Origin: Solirubrobacterales bacterium
Lineage (GTDB): Bacteria > Actinomycetota > Thermoleophilia > Solirubrobacterales > 70-9
Direction of reading: 5' to 3'
Length of the DNA stretch: 64,000 nucleotides
NCBI GenBank assembly: GCA_009691195.1
Contig: SHVA01000001.1
Span: forward strand, 59,846 to 123,845
Shown: piece after piece, positions 9,337 through 17,596 of the stretch
How positions within the stretch are numbered: the stretch's first letter is position 1
Layout of the letters: the number at the start of each line of letters is the position of its first letter
Notes under the pieces: model-generated
What the model was told of the DNA's origin: nothing
Databases searched by the model: none
What the model saw: the letters and a program-made list of their open reading frames with translations, nothing else
Position numbers and translations under genes: made by a program

Positions 9337-9972
9337 CTACACGCCTCCCGGCGCTTCGTGGCCGCCGCTCATGCGGCAGAAGTCCCTGCGCGCCGGACCG
9401 ACGCGGACGACGCCGATCGTCCCGATCCGCTCGTAGCCGAGCTTCTCGACGATCCTGATCGCCGCGCGGTTCTCGGGCAGCACGGTCCCCAGCAGGCGGG
9501 TGTGGCCGCTCTCGCGCAGCTGACGCGCCATCGCCACGCGCAGCGCCGGCCCGAGCCCCATGCCTCGCTGCTCGGGTGGCGTGTAGCTCTCGAAGCTGCA
9601 CGACTCCCGCGAGCCGAGCGGGATCTCCCTGCCGAGGTATGGGCTGGGAAGGGAGCCGGCCGCGGCCCACGCGGAGCTGACGAGGCGTCCCTCGTGGCGT
9701 GCGCCGAGGCAGAGGTGCCCGCGCTCGAACCACGCGCCCACGCGCGTCGGGTCCAGGTCGGGACGCGCGGCGAGGTACTCGTCAAGCGCGGCGGGGGCCA
9801 GTCTCTCGAAGGAGACCTCGAGCTGAGGAGAGATCGCGGATGGCTCGCGCTCGAGCGCCAGCTCGAAGATCGCGAGCCGCCGATAGCCGGCCACGGCCAG
9901 CGCCCCGAACCAGACGCCCCGGGGGCCCTGCTCGTCGAGCAGCTGCCTCGCGCGGCGCGCGCGCCCGCTCAC
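9337..9972 (-). CDS. GNAT family N-acetyltransferase
   Basis: A 211-residue protein with a C-terminal acetyltransferase fold. The acetyl-CoA loop appears as PEQRGMGLGPALRVAMARQL, followed by LGTVLPENRAAIRIVEKLGYERIG, the usual last strands of GNAT domains. The start is a GTG at 9972 that overlaps the stop of the upstream glycosidase gene (GTGA); the longer open frame is a shadow of that gene. The N-terminal part is less typical and the substrate is unknown. Confidence 0.75.
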   Translation of the reverse strand: MSGRARRARQLLDEQGPRGVWFGALAVAGYRRLAIFELALEREPSAISPQLEVSFERLAPAALDEYLAARPDLDPTRVGAWFERGHLCLGARHEGRLVSSAWAAAGSLPSPYLGREIPLGSRESCSFESYTPPEQRGMGLGPALRVAMARQLRESGHTRLLGTVLPENRAAIRIVEKLGYERIGTIGVVRVGPARRDFCRMSGGHEAPGGV

Positions 9973-11192
9973 AGATGGCTGGCTGGCGCCGCCGGGTCGG
10001 GGTCGGCCAGCTCGCAGATCAGCGTGGACCAACCGAAGTCCACGGCGCCCAGGCCCTCGCCGGTGAAGGGCTCGTAGAACTCGCGCGATCCCTCGCGCTC
10101 GTAGATGGCGCAGAGCTGGGTCGCCATCCGCCCCGCCTCGGCGTTGTAGCCGAGCCGGCGGAGGCCGAGCCAGATCATCCAGGCCGAGTTGATCCAGGTC
10201 GGCCCGCGCCAGTAGCGCCGCGTGAACAGGCCCTTCCAGTCGCTGGGTTCGAACGACGGCTCGGCCGCCGAGACCGACGGCGGCGGGTACTCGGTCCAGT
10301 AGCGCTCGGAGTCGAGCAGGTGCTCCTCCACCAGGCGGCGACCGATCTCCTCGGGCAGGTCGGGGAGCGCCAGGGGCGCAAGCGCCGACCATGTGGACGT
10401 TCTGACCCGGTGGTCGCCTCCGAGCTGATCGAGCTCGTCGGGTCGGGCGACATCGCCGCGAGCGACGTCGAGGAACAGCCCCCGCTCGGGGTCCCAGCAG
10501 CGATCGATCAGCGCCGCCGTGATCGAGGGCTCGCCCATCGACATCCGCCCCAGCCCCCAGAGGACGTTGACGACGACCTCGCAGAGCAGCGGCCCGCCGT
10601 CGGCACCTATCGCGCGGGCGTCCCAGCCCAGGCGCCGGTTGCGGGTGATCAGGCCGATGAAGCCGATCCGGGCGTGCGCCCGGCGGCCCCAGACCGGGTC
10701 GAACTTGGGCGAGGAGTCGAGGCCGGATTCATCGGGCTGGACTATCCAGAGCAGCCCGTCCCCATCGAGGTCGCGGTTGTCGGCCAGCCAGCGGTGGTGG
10801 GCGGCGATCCTCGGCTCGTCCCGCGGATCGCCGACTGCGATCTTCCACGCCCAGGCGAGCAGCGGGGGCTGGATCGTCGAGGTGTTGGCCGCGTCGCGTG
10901 AGCTGATGTTGTAGGTCCAGCGCCGGCGCCAGTCCACGGGCCGGTTCCAGAAGATGGTGTGGCCGATGAAGCCGTCCTCGCGGCCCCCGGCGAGCAGCGA
11001 GCGCAGCTCGGACTCGGCCCGCTGGGCCTCGAAGCGCCGCCAGACGATCGCGTGGAAGCAGGAGTCCCAGTACCACTGCCACGGGTAGTGAGTCGGGCTC
11101 GGCCGCGAGTAGGCGTAGGGGACGCCGTTGCGCTCCCCCTCGATCCAGCTCTCGCGAAGGGTCTCCTCGGCTATCTGCTGGACCGGGGTCAC
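9969..11192 (-). CDS. GH63/MGH1-like glycoside hydrolase
   Basis: A 407-residue (alpha/alpha)6-barrel glycosidase, related to glucosyl- or mannosylglycerate hydrolases and other GH63-like enzymes. Key segments are YPWQWYWDSCFHAIVWRRF near residue 40, with the conserved WDS, then RYWRGPTWINSAWMIWLGL and an acidic FYEPFTGEGLGAVDFGWST near the C-terminus. No signal peptide is seen, so it is likely cytoplasmic and may recycle a compatible solute or trim an intracellular glycoside. The start is GTG. It is coupled to the acetyltransferase downstream. Confidence 0.75.
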   Translation of the reverse strand: MTPVQQIAEETLRESWIEGERNGVPYAYSRPSPTHYPWQWYWDSCFHAIVWRRFEAQRAESELRSLLAGGREDGFIGHTIFWNRPVDWRRRWTYNISSRDAANTSTIQPPLLAWAWKIAVGDPRDEPRIAAHHRWLADNRDLDGDGLLWIVQPDESGLDSSPKFDPVWGRRAHARIGFIGLITRNRRLGWDARAIGADGGPLLCEVVVNVLWGLGRMSMGEPSITAALIDRCWDPERGLFLDVARGDVARPDELDQLGGDHRVRTSTWSALAPLALPDLPEEIGRRLVEEHLLDSERYWTEYPPPSVSAAEPSFEPSDWKGLFTRRYWRGPTWINSAWMIWLGLRRLGYNAEAGRMATQLCAIYEREGSREFYEPFTGEGLGAVDFGWSTLICELADPDPAAPASHL

Positions 11193-11226
11193 GGCGCCCC
11201 CGGACGCGAGGCGGAGGAGGTGCCGT

Positions 11227-12000
11227 TCATGCCGTCATTCTTCGCATCCCGCGAAGCGCCATCGCGCTCAGCAGCACTGCGAGGCCGGCGAGGGCAACCA
11301 GCCCCGGCCATGTGTCGCCCCACGTCACCCCACCGACGAAGCCCTGGCGGGCAGCCTCGACGACCTGGGTGACGGGGTTGATCCGGGCGACGTCCTGGAG
11401 CCAGCCCGTCAGCAGGTCGAGCGGCGCGTAGGCGGTGGTGAGGAAGACGAACAGCAGCATCCCCGCCTGCATCAGCGGCGCCGCCGACTGGCTCTTGAAG
11501 CGGAAGGCGAGCGAGGTTCCCCAGGTCGCGGCGACGGTCGCCATTCCCATCACCACGACGAGGGCGATCCCGAGGCCGAGGAACCCGGGCCAGTGGGCGC
11601 CGATCGCGAAGGCGATGATCAGCAGGATGGTCGCCGGGATCAGTGATCGCAGGCTCGCCGAGAGCACGATCCCCGCCAACAGCACCGGCCGCGGGGCGGG
11701 GGAGGCGAGCAGGCGGTCGAACCAGCCCTGCTCGATGTCGCGGGCGAGGTTGACGCCGGTCGCCGCTCCGGTGAAGGCGGCGCCCTGCATCAGGCTTACC
11801 GGGATCACGAAGCTCTGGTAGCTCGAGGTGGTGAAGCCGGGCAGCAGCGTTAGGCCGCCGAAGGCGCTGGTGATGCCCAGGAAGAAGATGGTCGGCGCCA
11901 GCACGCCCGGGATCGCCGCCCCGGGCACCCGCAGCAGCTCGTTGGAGGAGCGCCGGACCAGCGCCCGGATCATCGCCACGTTGGCGCGGAAGTTGCTCAT
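11227..12000 (-). CDS. ABC transporter permease (ABC-2 type)
   Basis: A 257-residue membrane protein with six predicted hydrophobic segments, of the ABC-2/DrrB type used in drug or lipid export. It contains a large hydrophobic core with ATGVNLARDIEQGWFDRLLASP, the cytoplasmic coupling segment of this family. The true start is the ATG at 12000; the open frame upstream is a shadow of the next permease gene. Its start overlaps the end of that gene by 4 bases, so the two permeases probably form a heterodimer. Confidence 0.88.
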   Translation of the reverse strand: MSNFRANVAMIRALVRRSSNELLRVPGAAIPGVLAPTIFFLGITSAFGGLTLLPGFTTSSYQSFVIPVSLMQGAAFTGAATGVNLARDIEQGWFDRLLASPAPRPVLLAGIVLSASLRSLIPATILLIIAFAIGAHWPGFLGLGIALVVVMGMATVAATWGTSLAFRFKSQSAAPLMQAGMLLFVFLTTAYAPLDLLTGWLQDVARINPVTQVVEAARQGFVGGVTWGDTWPGLVALAGLAVLLSAMALRGMRRMTA

Positions 12001-12785
12001 CCGCCCCTCTTCACCCGCCCTCGCAGCGCCAGCGCGCTGGTGACGAAGCCGATCGCGCCGAGCCCACCGATCGAGGCCAGCGCCTTGAGCGAGTCGGGTC
12101 CCGAGAAGGCGGAGACGATCGGCTCGCGCAGGCCCTCGACGACGAAGCTGAGCGGGTTGTACTCGGCGATGTCGGCCGCCGGGGCCAGCATCAGGTTGGC
12201 CGGGAAGAAGGCGGTCGAGAGGAAGAGGATCACGAAGATCAGCGGGAACAGGCCCTGGACGACGCTGGCCTTGCCGCTGCGGAGCGCGATCGCCGCGCCG
12301 ATGCCGCCGAAGGCGAGCGCGGTGGCGGCGACCAGCGCGATGATCCAGATCACGCCCAGCACCCCTTCCGAGATCGGGACGCCGAAGATCAGCCCGATCG
12401 CGAGGAACCAGATCGCGGTGAAGGCTCCGACCATCGCGGTGCCGGCAAGCCGTCCGAGGACGATCGAGAAGCGTGAGATCGGCGCCGCGAGCAGGCGGTC
12501 GGTGAAGCCCATCTCGATGTCGATCGCGAGGGCGATGCCGCCGCTGTTGCCGGCGAGCATGCACGCCTGCAGCATCGCGCCGGCGAGCATGAACTGGAGG
12601 AAGCTGTCCACCTGGGGGAAGCCGTCCAGTTGGACGGCACGGCCGGCGCCGCCGGTCTGGATCGCCAGCAGCAGCGTCGGAAAGATGATCAGCGGCGCGG
12701 ACAGCTGCGGGCGGCGGATCGTCTGGCGGATCGAGCGGCGGCCAAGCTCGCTGATCACCCGGAGGTCGGCTGCGAAGGCGCTCAC
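11997..12785 (-). CDS. ABC transporter permease (ABC-2 type)
   Basis: A 262-residue partner permease, paralogous to its downstream neighbour. It shares the coupling segment IALAIDIEMGFTDRLLAAPISR and ends ALRGRVKRGG. Six hydrophobic segments are visible. The GTG start overlaps the stop of the ATPase gene. Together the three genes form a complete DrrAB-like export system. Confidence 0.88.
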   Translation of the reverse strand: MSAFAADLRVISELGRRSIRQTIRRPQLSAPLIIFPTLLLAIQTGGAGRAVQLDGFPQVDSFLQFMLAGAMLQACMLAGNSGGIALAIDIEMGFTDRLLAAPISRFSIVLGRLAGTAMVGAFTAIWFLAIGLIFGVPISEGVLGVIWIIALVAATALAFGGIGAAIALRSGKASVVQGLFPLIFVILFLSTAFFPANLMLAPAADIAEYNPLSFVVEGLREPIVSAFSGPDSLKALASIGGLGAIGFVTSALALRGRVKRGG

Positions 12786-13801
12786 TCGGCGGCTGCGGGC
12801 TCCGGCTCGGCGGCCCCGTCAACGGCGTCATCGTCGCCCTCGAGGTGCTGGCCCGTCTTCTCGACGAAGACGTCGTCGAGTGACGGCTCCACGAGGTCCA
12901 GCGACTCGACCGCGAGCCCGGAGTCGTCGAGGGCGCGGATGACCGGCGCGATGTCGGAGGCGCCGTGCGCGACCTCGACCAGCAGCTTGCCGTCACGCGG
13001 GGGGAGCAGCTTGCCGAATCGTGCGAGCACCTCCTCGGCCTTGTCCTCCTCGGCGTCGTTGCCCTCGGAGGAAACCGACACTCCGTCGGCGCTCGCGAGC
13101 GACAACTCCAGGTGCGGCTTGCCGACCTGCGCCTTCAGCGCCTCGGGAGTGCCCTCGGCGACGAGCTTGCCGTCGCTGATGATCCCCACCCTGTCGGCGA
13201 GCATGTCGGCCTCCTCGAGGTACTGGGTCGTGAGGAAGACGGTCGTGCCCTCGTCGTTGAGGTCGGAGACCTCCTGCCAGACCGCCTGGCGGCTGACCGG
13301 GTCGAGGCCTGTGGTGGGCTCGTCGAGGAAGAGGACCTTCGGCTCGTGTACGAGAGCGGTGGCGAGGTCGAGCCGGCGGCGCATGCCACCCGAGTAGGTG
13401 CCGACGCGGCGATCGGCCGCCTTGGTCAGGCCGACGCGGTCGAGCAGGCTGTCGGCGAGCTCGTCGCCGCGCGCCTTGCGGATGCCGTGCAGGGTTGCCT
13501 GGAGTTGGAGCAGCTCGCGCCCCTTCATCAGGGGGTCGAGGGCGGCCTCCTGCAGCGCCACGCCGATCGACTTGCGAACGTCAGAGGCCTGGTCGGCCAC
13601 GTCGTAGCCGGCGACGGTGGCGCGGCCGCCGGTCGGGCGCAGCAGCGTCACCAGCATTCGGACCGTGGTCGTCTTGCCGGCGCCGTTGGGCCCCAGGAAT
13701 CCGTAGATCTCGCCCTCCTCCACTGCCAGGTCGACGCCGTCCACAGCGACGATCCCGCCCGCGAAGTCGCGGCGCAACCCCTCCGTCTCGATCGCAGCCA
13801 T
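12782..13801 (-). CDS. ABC transporter ATP-binding protein (DrrA/daunorubicin-resistance type)
   Basis: A 339-residue ATPase powering the two downstream permeases. Walker A is GPNGAGKTTT (about residue 37), the signature is YSGGMRRRLDLA and Walker B is VLFLDEPTTGLDP. The C-terminal extension carries the DrrA-type domain ending in LEPSLDDVFVEKTG and an acidic tail. The exported compound is unknown; antibiotic, lipid or heme export are all possible. The gene is divergent from the secreted protein at 13916. Confidence 0.93.
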   Translation of the reverse strand: MAAIETEGLRRDFAGGIVAVDGVDLAVEEGEIYGFLGPNGAGKTTTVRMLVTLLRPTGGRATVAGYDVADQASDVRKSIGVALQEAALDPLMKGRELLQLQATLHGIRKARGDELADSLLDRVGLTKAADRRVGTYSGGMRRRLDLATALVHEPKVLFLDEPTTGLDPVSRQAVWQEVSDLNDEGTTVFLTTQYLEEADMLADRVGIISDGKLVAEGTPEALKAQVGKPHLELSLASADGVSVSSEGNDAEEDKAEEVLARFGKLLPPRDGKLLVEVAHGASDIAPVIRALDDSGLAVESLDLVEPSLDDVFVEKTGQHLEGDDDAVDGAAEPEPAAAE

Positions 13802-13808
13802 CAGGGTG

Positions 13809-13814
13809 ATTCTA
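13809..13814 (-). promoter_or_regulatory. -10-like hexamer TAGAAT before the ABC operon
   Basis: On the minus strand TAGAAT ends 7 bases before the ATG of the ATPase gene, with no Shine-Dalgarno sequence between. This fits a leaderless operon transcript. Confidence 0.45.
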
Positions 13815-13915
13815 GGTTCGCGGAGCCCTTTTGCTGTGTGACGGTTGCCTCTAACGCGCCTGAGTCATGAGGAAACGCAAGGAAACCCGCAACCCTCGGG
13901 GAAATTGAGTGTTCA

Positions 13916-14680
13916 ATGGACCTCATGGACCGGCCGATTTCCCATGCCTTCAAGCGCGCCCACCGCTGGACGCTGGTGCTCGCGGTGACCGCCTTCGCGG
14001 TCACCGGCGCGATCGCGCTGGGTGTCGGCAGCGCCGGGGCGGCGAGGGTGACGGTGCTCGGCTCGGCGCGATCCGAGGCTACCTCGTGCACCCCAGATCT
14101 CTGCATTGTCGAGGCCAAGGTGACGGGATTCCAGACGAGGATCGGGAGCATCCGCAAGCCCTTCTCCGTCCCCGCGGCCGGAAAGATCGTCGCCTGGTCG
14201 ATCAAGCTCGGCAAGCCGAGCAAGGCGTCACTCAAGGGAACCGACAAGAACGGGAAGCACACCCCGGGACTCAACGAGCTGTTCGGCGTCGCGCGGGCCC
14301 GGCTTGCCGTCCTGGGGCGGAACAAGAAAAAGAAGAACTCCTGGAAGCTCAAGGCCCAGAGCCCCGTTGAGGATCTGGCGCCGTTCTTCGGCTCCACGAT
14401 GACCTTCGTCCTCGATCGGCCGCTGAAGGTCGGAAGGGGCCAGCAGATCGGCCTCACGATTCCGACTTGGGCGCCCGCTTTTCGCCTCAACTCCTCCGGG
14501 AGTACCTGGCAGGCCAGCCGCAAGCCCGGCAAGCGCGGCGGTTGCCTGACGAGGACGGACGACGCGAACCTGGCGGCGGGCAGCCCCGTCCAAGCGATCG
14601 GCAAGATCCGGGCCTTCAGCTGCTCCTACGAGAACCGGCTTCTCTACTCCGCCAGCCTGGTCCGCAAGGGCAACGGCTGA
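13916..14680 (+). CDS. secreted protein of unknown function
   Basis: A 254-residue protein with a signal sequence: a basic start, a hydrophobic run (WTLVLAVTAFAVTGAIALGVG) and a likely cleavage site after SAGAA. The mature part is basic (KKKKN) with four Cys spread along it (SCTPDLC near residue 60, GGCLT and FSCSYE near the C-terminus), probably forming disulfides outside the cell. Repeated blocks of small residues suggest a beta-rich fold. I do not recognise a family. It is divergent from the ABC operon. Confidence 0.7.
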   Translation: MDLMDRPISHAFKRAHRWTLVLAVTAFAVTGAIALGVGSAGAARVTVLGSARSEATSCTPDLCIVEAKVTGFQTRIGSIRKPFSVPAAGKIVAWSIKLGKPSKASLKGTDKNGKHTPGLNELFGVARARLAVLGRNKKKKNSWKLKAQSPVEDLAPFFGSTMTFVLDRPLKVGRGQQIGLTIPTWAPAFRLNSSGSTWQASRKPGKRGGCLTRTDDANLAAGSPVQAIGKIRAFSCSYENRLLYSASLVRKGNG

Positions 14681-14693
14681 TCCAGCCGGCGAC

Positions 14694-15011
14694 TCAGCCG
14701 CAGGTGGCTGGGTTCTGCTTACAGGCCCGCTCGAACCTCTCCGCCGGCGAGCCGGCGGGCGGGGGCTTGTCGTTGTTCTGCGAGTCCGGCAGGTTCGGGT
14801 CGTAGCTGCCGGTTGAGGTGCCGCCGGAGCCGCCGGTGGTGGTGCCTCCCGGCGTCGTGGTGCCGGGCACGGTCTGGCTGTCGCCAGCCGGGACGCTGAT
14901 CGTCTCCGGGGCGGAGCTGCTGCCGCTGTCCCCGCTGTCGTCGCCGCAGGCGGTGGCGCCGAGTGCGAGGAGGGCGGCGGCGATCAGCGTCCCGATCAGC
15001 CGCCGGGACAT
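14694..15011 (-). CDS. small Ser/Thr/Gly-rich lipoprotein
   Basis: A 105-residue protein with a signal peptide and a lipobox-like ATACGDD, giving a lipidated Cys near residue 22. The mature chain is low-complexity (TTTPGGTTTGGSGGTSTG), then a short C-terminal part with two Cys (ERACKQNPATCG) that may form a disulfide. It is likely an extracytoplasmic anchored linker protein. The ATG overlaps the stop of the zinc-ribbon gene by one base. Confidence 0.7.
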   Translation of the reverse strand: MSRRLIGTLIAAALLALGATACGDDSGDSGSSSAPETISVPAGDSQTVPGTTTPGGTTTGGSGGTSTGSYDPNLPDSQNNDKPPPAGSPAERFERACKQNPATCG

Positions 15012-15292
15012 CAGCCCTCGTCGAGCGCCGGCTGTCGCAGGCCGCAGTGGGTGCAGTCGCTGACGTCGAGCCCGATCAGGTTGCTGCAGCGGTGGCAGAC
15101 GCGGAGGTTCTCGGGCGTCCGCACCAGTGCCGAGGGAGACGGCGCGAGGGGCAGCACCCGGGAGACGACCTTCATCTCCTCGCCGCTCTCGCGGTCAACG
15201 TAGACGCCGTCGGCCTTGGCCTTGGCCTTGGCGATGGCCTCCCGCCCGGAGGCCGGGGCGCGCAGGCGGAAGCTCTGATCGTCGTTCTGCAT
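15011..15292 (-). CDS. zinc-ribbon protein
   Basis: A 93-residue protein with a C-terminal four-Cys zinc ribbon (CHRC near residue 67, then CTHCG). The N-terminal half is charged and Lys/Ala-rich. The ATG start at 15292 is preferred because upstream codons in this frame are shadow. Function unknown. The same transcript probably includes the lipoprotein downstream. Confidence 0.65.
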   Translation of the reverse strand: MQNDDQSFRLRAPASGREAIAKAKAKADGVYVDRESGEEMKVVSRVLPLAPSPSALVRTPENLRVCHRCSNLIGLDVSDCTHCGLRQPALDEG

Positions 15293-15303
15293 CGCCGCGC
15301 AGA

Positions 15304-15690
15304 CTACCGATCCATGAGCACGATCTCGGCGCCGCCGAGCTTCGCGAGACCGCTGTCGAGGGTGTAGAGGGGAAGCTCGTTGGCGGCGGCCGTGGCCGCG
15401 ATCAGGGCGTCCGCGGTACCCGGCTTGAGCCGGCGGCGACGGGCGTCGGCCATGATCCGGCCGAAGTGGGGAGCGACGTCCTGGTCCACCGGCAGCGGTT
15501 GGAAGCGCCGCTCGGCGAGGGCGAGCATCGCCAGCCTGCCGGCGCGCTGCTCGTCGTCTGCTACAAGCACGCCGTGGTGGAGGCCGCACAGGGTCAGCGT
15601 CGAGATCGCCCCCTCCTCGGGCAGGCCCGAGAGCTTTTCTCCTCTGGCGAGTGAGATGACCACCGAGGTGTCGAGCAGGCCGCGGCTCAC
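15304..15690 (-). CDS. vapC: PIN-domain toxin of a VapBC module
   Basis: A 128-residue PIN-domain protein, expected to be an RNase toxin inhibited by the antitoxin encoded upstream. The first acidic residue (LLDTSVV), the third (TADALIAATA) and the fourth (TLDSGLAKL) are in place. The second conserved acidic position, normally TLAEL, reads TLCGL here, so the usual Glu is Gly. That may weaken or abolish nuclease activity. The GTG start overlaps the antitoxin stop (GTGA), typical of a TA pair. Confidence 0.85.
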   Translation of the reverse strand: MSRGLLDTSVVISLARGEKLSGLPEEGAISTLTLCGLHHGVLVADDEQRAGRLAMLALAERRFQPLPVDQDVAPHFGRIMADARRRRLKPGTADALIAATAAANELPLYTLDSGLAKLGGAEIVLMDR

Positions 15691-15941
15691 TCGAACGGGT
15701 CGCGCGGCTCGGCGTCAGCCTGCCTGAGCTCACGATCGAGCTGATCGCCGGGGTCGAGCATCCCCGAGAGCTCCTGAGCCAGCTCGGCGACCGGGACGAA
15801 GGTCGCCGCCGAGCCGATCGGGCCGAGCTCCGCGACCGGGTGGCCATGGACGGTGATCTGAAGGCGCTCTCCGCGCTCGACCCGGCGCAGGAGGTCGGCT
15901 GTGTTGTTGCGGAGCTCCCGTTGCGCGACCCTTGTAGCCAT
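15687..15941 (-). CDS. vapB: VapB/Phd-type antitoxin
   Basis: An 84-residue antitoxin. The N-terminal half (VAQRELRNNTADLLRRVERGE, HGHPVAEL) is the Phd/YefM fold that binds DNA and dimerises; the acidic C-terminal tail would wrap the toxin. The ATG at 15941 sits inside an inverted repeat that probably is its own operator. The long open frame continuing upstream to 18251 is a shadow of the glycosyltransferase gene. Confidence 0.85.
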   Translation of the reverse strand: MATRVAQRELRNNTADLLRRVERGERLQITVHGHPVAELGPIGSAATFVPVAELAQELSGMLDPGDQLDRELRQADAEPRDPFE

Positions 15942-15957
15942 GTGGCTACACTGTAGC
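15933..15957. promoter_or_regulatory. VapB operator candidate with overlapping divergent -10 boxes
   Basis: A perfect 18-base dyad TGTAGCCATGTGGCTACA (15933-15950) covers the vapB start codon. It shares its right arm with a second dyad CTACA-C-TGTAG (15946-15956), so three TGTAGC half-sites lie within 25 bases. The + strand reads TACACT (15947-15952), 7 bases before the glycosyltransferase GTG. The - strand reads TACAGT (15955-15950), 8 bases before the vapB ATG. Binding here would occlude both starts. Confidence 0.6.
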
Positions 15958-15959
15958 AA

Positions 15960-17534
15960 GTGCGATTCCTGATCTTCCACGCGTACCTGTTGAGGGGCAC
16001 GGGCAGCAACGTCTACAACGCGGAGCTTGCCCAGGCGCTGGCGGGACTGGGTCACGAGGTACACATCCTCAGCCAGGACCGCGAGGCGGCTCAGCTCGAC
16101 TGGGTCAACGCCGTCGGGACCTGGGGCGAGGACGGCGACGGCGAGGCGGCGCTCGAGGTCGAGCAGCTGCGGCCGGCCGAGTGCCCCGGCTCGATCACCG
16201 CCTACCGCCCCGACATCGGCGGCCTGCTGCCCGTCTTCGTCGCCGACGAGTACGAGGGCTTCCGGGTCAAGGTCTTCCCCGAGATGAGCGAGGAGGAGCT
16301 GGAGGGCTACCTCGCCGCCAACGTCGAGGCCGTGCGGGACGTCGCCGCGCTGATCGGGGACTCCGAGGCGGCGCTCGCCAACCACGCCGTGATGGGGCCG
16401 GTGATCCTCGCCCGCGCCGGGCTCGAGTTCGCCGCCAAGATCCACGGCAGCGACGTCTCCTACACCGTGCGCCCGCACCCCGAGCGCTTCGTCCCCTACG
16501 CCCGTGAGGGCCTGGAGGCCGCGAGCGCCGCGCTGGTCGGCTCCCGGCACACGGCCGAGGACCTCTGGCGGACCCTGGAGATGCCGGGCCTCGAGGAAAA
16601 GACCCGGCTTGCTCCGCCCGGCGTCGACCTCGAGGCATTCAGCTCCCGCCCGCCCGAGGAGGCGAAGCGGACGATGGTCTCGCTGGTCGAGCGGCTCGAG
16701 GGCGGGGAGGGCGGGGGCGACGACGAGTTCGGGCGCGACGCCGCCGAGGCGGCCGAGGCGCTGCGCTGGTTCGCTGACGCCTCCGGGCCGCGGGTGCTGT
16801 TCGTCGGCAAGCTGATCGTCAGCAAGGGGGTGGACCTGCTCCTCGCCGGCTGGCCGCTGGTGGCGCGGGTCCATCCCGAAGCGCGGCTGCTGCTGGTGGG
16901 GTTCGGCGAGTACCGCGAGGGCCTGGAGCGGCTGTGGGCGGCGCTCGAGCGGGGGGATCTCGCCGACGCGGAGGCGATCGCCGCCGCCGGCCGCGCGCTC
17001 GAGGGCAACGGCGAGCCCGAGGTGCCGCTCCCGATCCTCTCCTCCTTCCTGGCGCGGGCCGGCGCGGGTGGCGGCTATGCGGGCGAGTCCCGCGCCGCCG
17101 CCGGGACCGTCGCCTTCAGCGGGCGGCTCGAGCACGACGAGGTCGCCCGGGTGATGCCGGCCGTGGATGCCTTCGTGATGCCGAGCACCTTCCCCGAGGC
17201 CTTCGGGATGGTCGCCGCCGAGGCTGCCGCCTGCGGGGTGCCGCCCGTCTCGGCGCACCACTCGGGGATGAGGGAGGTCTCGGCGCGACTGGCCGAGGCC
17301 ACCGGCCCCGAGCTGGAGCCGCTGCTCTCCTTCGAGGTCGCCGAGGGGGCGCCGAGCGCGATCGCGGAGCGGATCAACGGCTGGCTCGGGCTGACCGGCG
17401 CCGAGAGCGAGAGCGTCGGCGAGGCCCTCTCGAAGCGGGTCGCGGAGCTGTGGGGCTGGGAGGGAGTGGCCCGCGGCGTGGTCGCTGCGTCGGCCGGAAA
17501 GCTCGACGAGCTCAGCCCCGTCCCGGATTCCTGA
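15960..17534 (+). CDS. GT4-family glycosyltransferase
   Basis: A 524-residue retaining glycosyltransferase of the GT-B fold. The N-terminal domain begins FHAYLLRGTGSNVYNAELAQAL. The C-terminal domain has VLFVGKLIVSKGVDLLLAGW and the nucleotide-sugar motif FPEAFGMVAAEAAACGVPPV with the E-x7-E pair. It is about 100 residues longer than common GT4 enzymes because of acidic insertions (around residues 50-120 and 330-380). The acceptor is unknown. The GTG start directly abuts the vapB operator region, and no Shine-Dalgarno sequence is present. Confidence 0.88.
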   Translation: MRFLIFHAYLLRGTGSNVYNAELAQALAGLGHEVHILSQDREAAQLDWVNAVGTWGEDGDGEAALEVEQLRPAECPGSITAYRPDIGGLLPVFVADEYEGFRVKVFPEMSEEELEGYLAANVEAVRDVAALIGDSEAALANHAVMGPVILARAGLEFAAKIHGSDVSYTVRPHPERFVPYAREGLEAASAALVGSRHTAEDLWRTLEMPGLEEKTRLAPPGVDLEAFSSRPPEEAKRTMVSLVERLEGGEGGGDDEFGRDAAEAAEALRWFADASGPRVLFVGKLIVSKGVDLLLAGWPLVARVHPEARLLLVGFGEYREGLERLWAALERGDLADAEAIAAAGRALEGNGEPEVPLPILSSFLARAGAGGGYAGESRAAAGTVAFSGRLEHDEVARVMPAVDAFVMPSTFPEAFGMVAAEAAACGVPPVSAHHSGMREVSARLAEATGPELEPLLSFEVAEGAPSAIAERINGWLGLTGAESESVGEALSKRVAELWGWEGVARGVVAASAGKLDELSPVPDS

Positions 17535-17590
17535 TAGTTGCGTTCGTGACACGGTCGCCACTCGGCGGCGGACCCGGGGTGGGCGATCAA

Positions 17591-17596
17591 TAGAAT
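17591..17596 (+). promoter_or_regulatory. -10-like hexamer TAGAAT at the ctaC start
   Basis: TAGAAT overlaps the first possible ctaC ATG (17595) and lies 10 bases before the second in-frame ATG (17607). If it is the -10 box, the functional start is more likely 17607. Confidence 0.4.

Noticed and set aside
11227..12996. 589-residue minus-strand frame joining the first permease to upstream sequence
   Set aside because: The upstream part is Arg/Pro-rich shadow of the second permease and ATPase genes.
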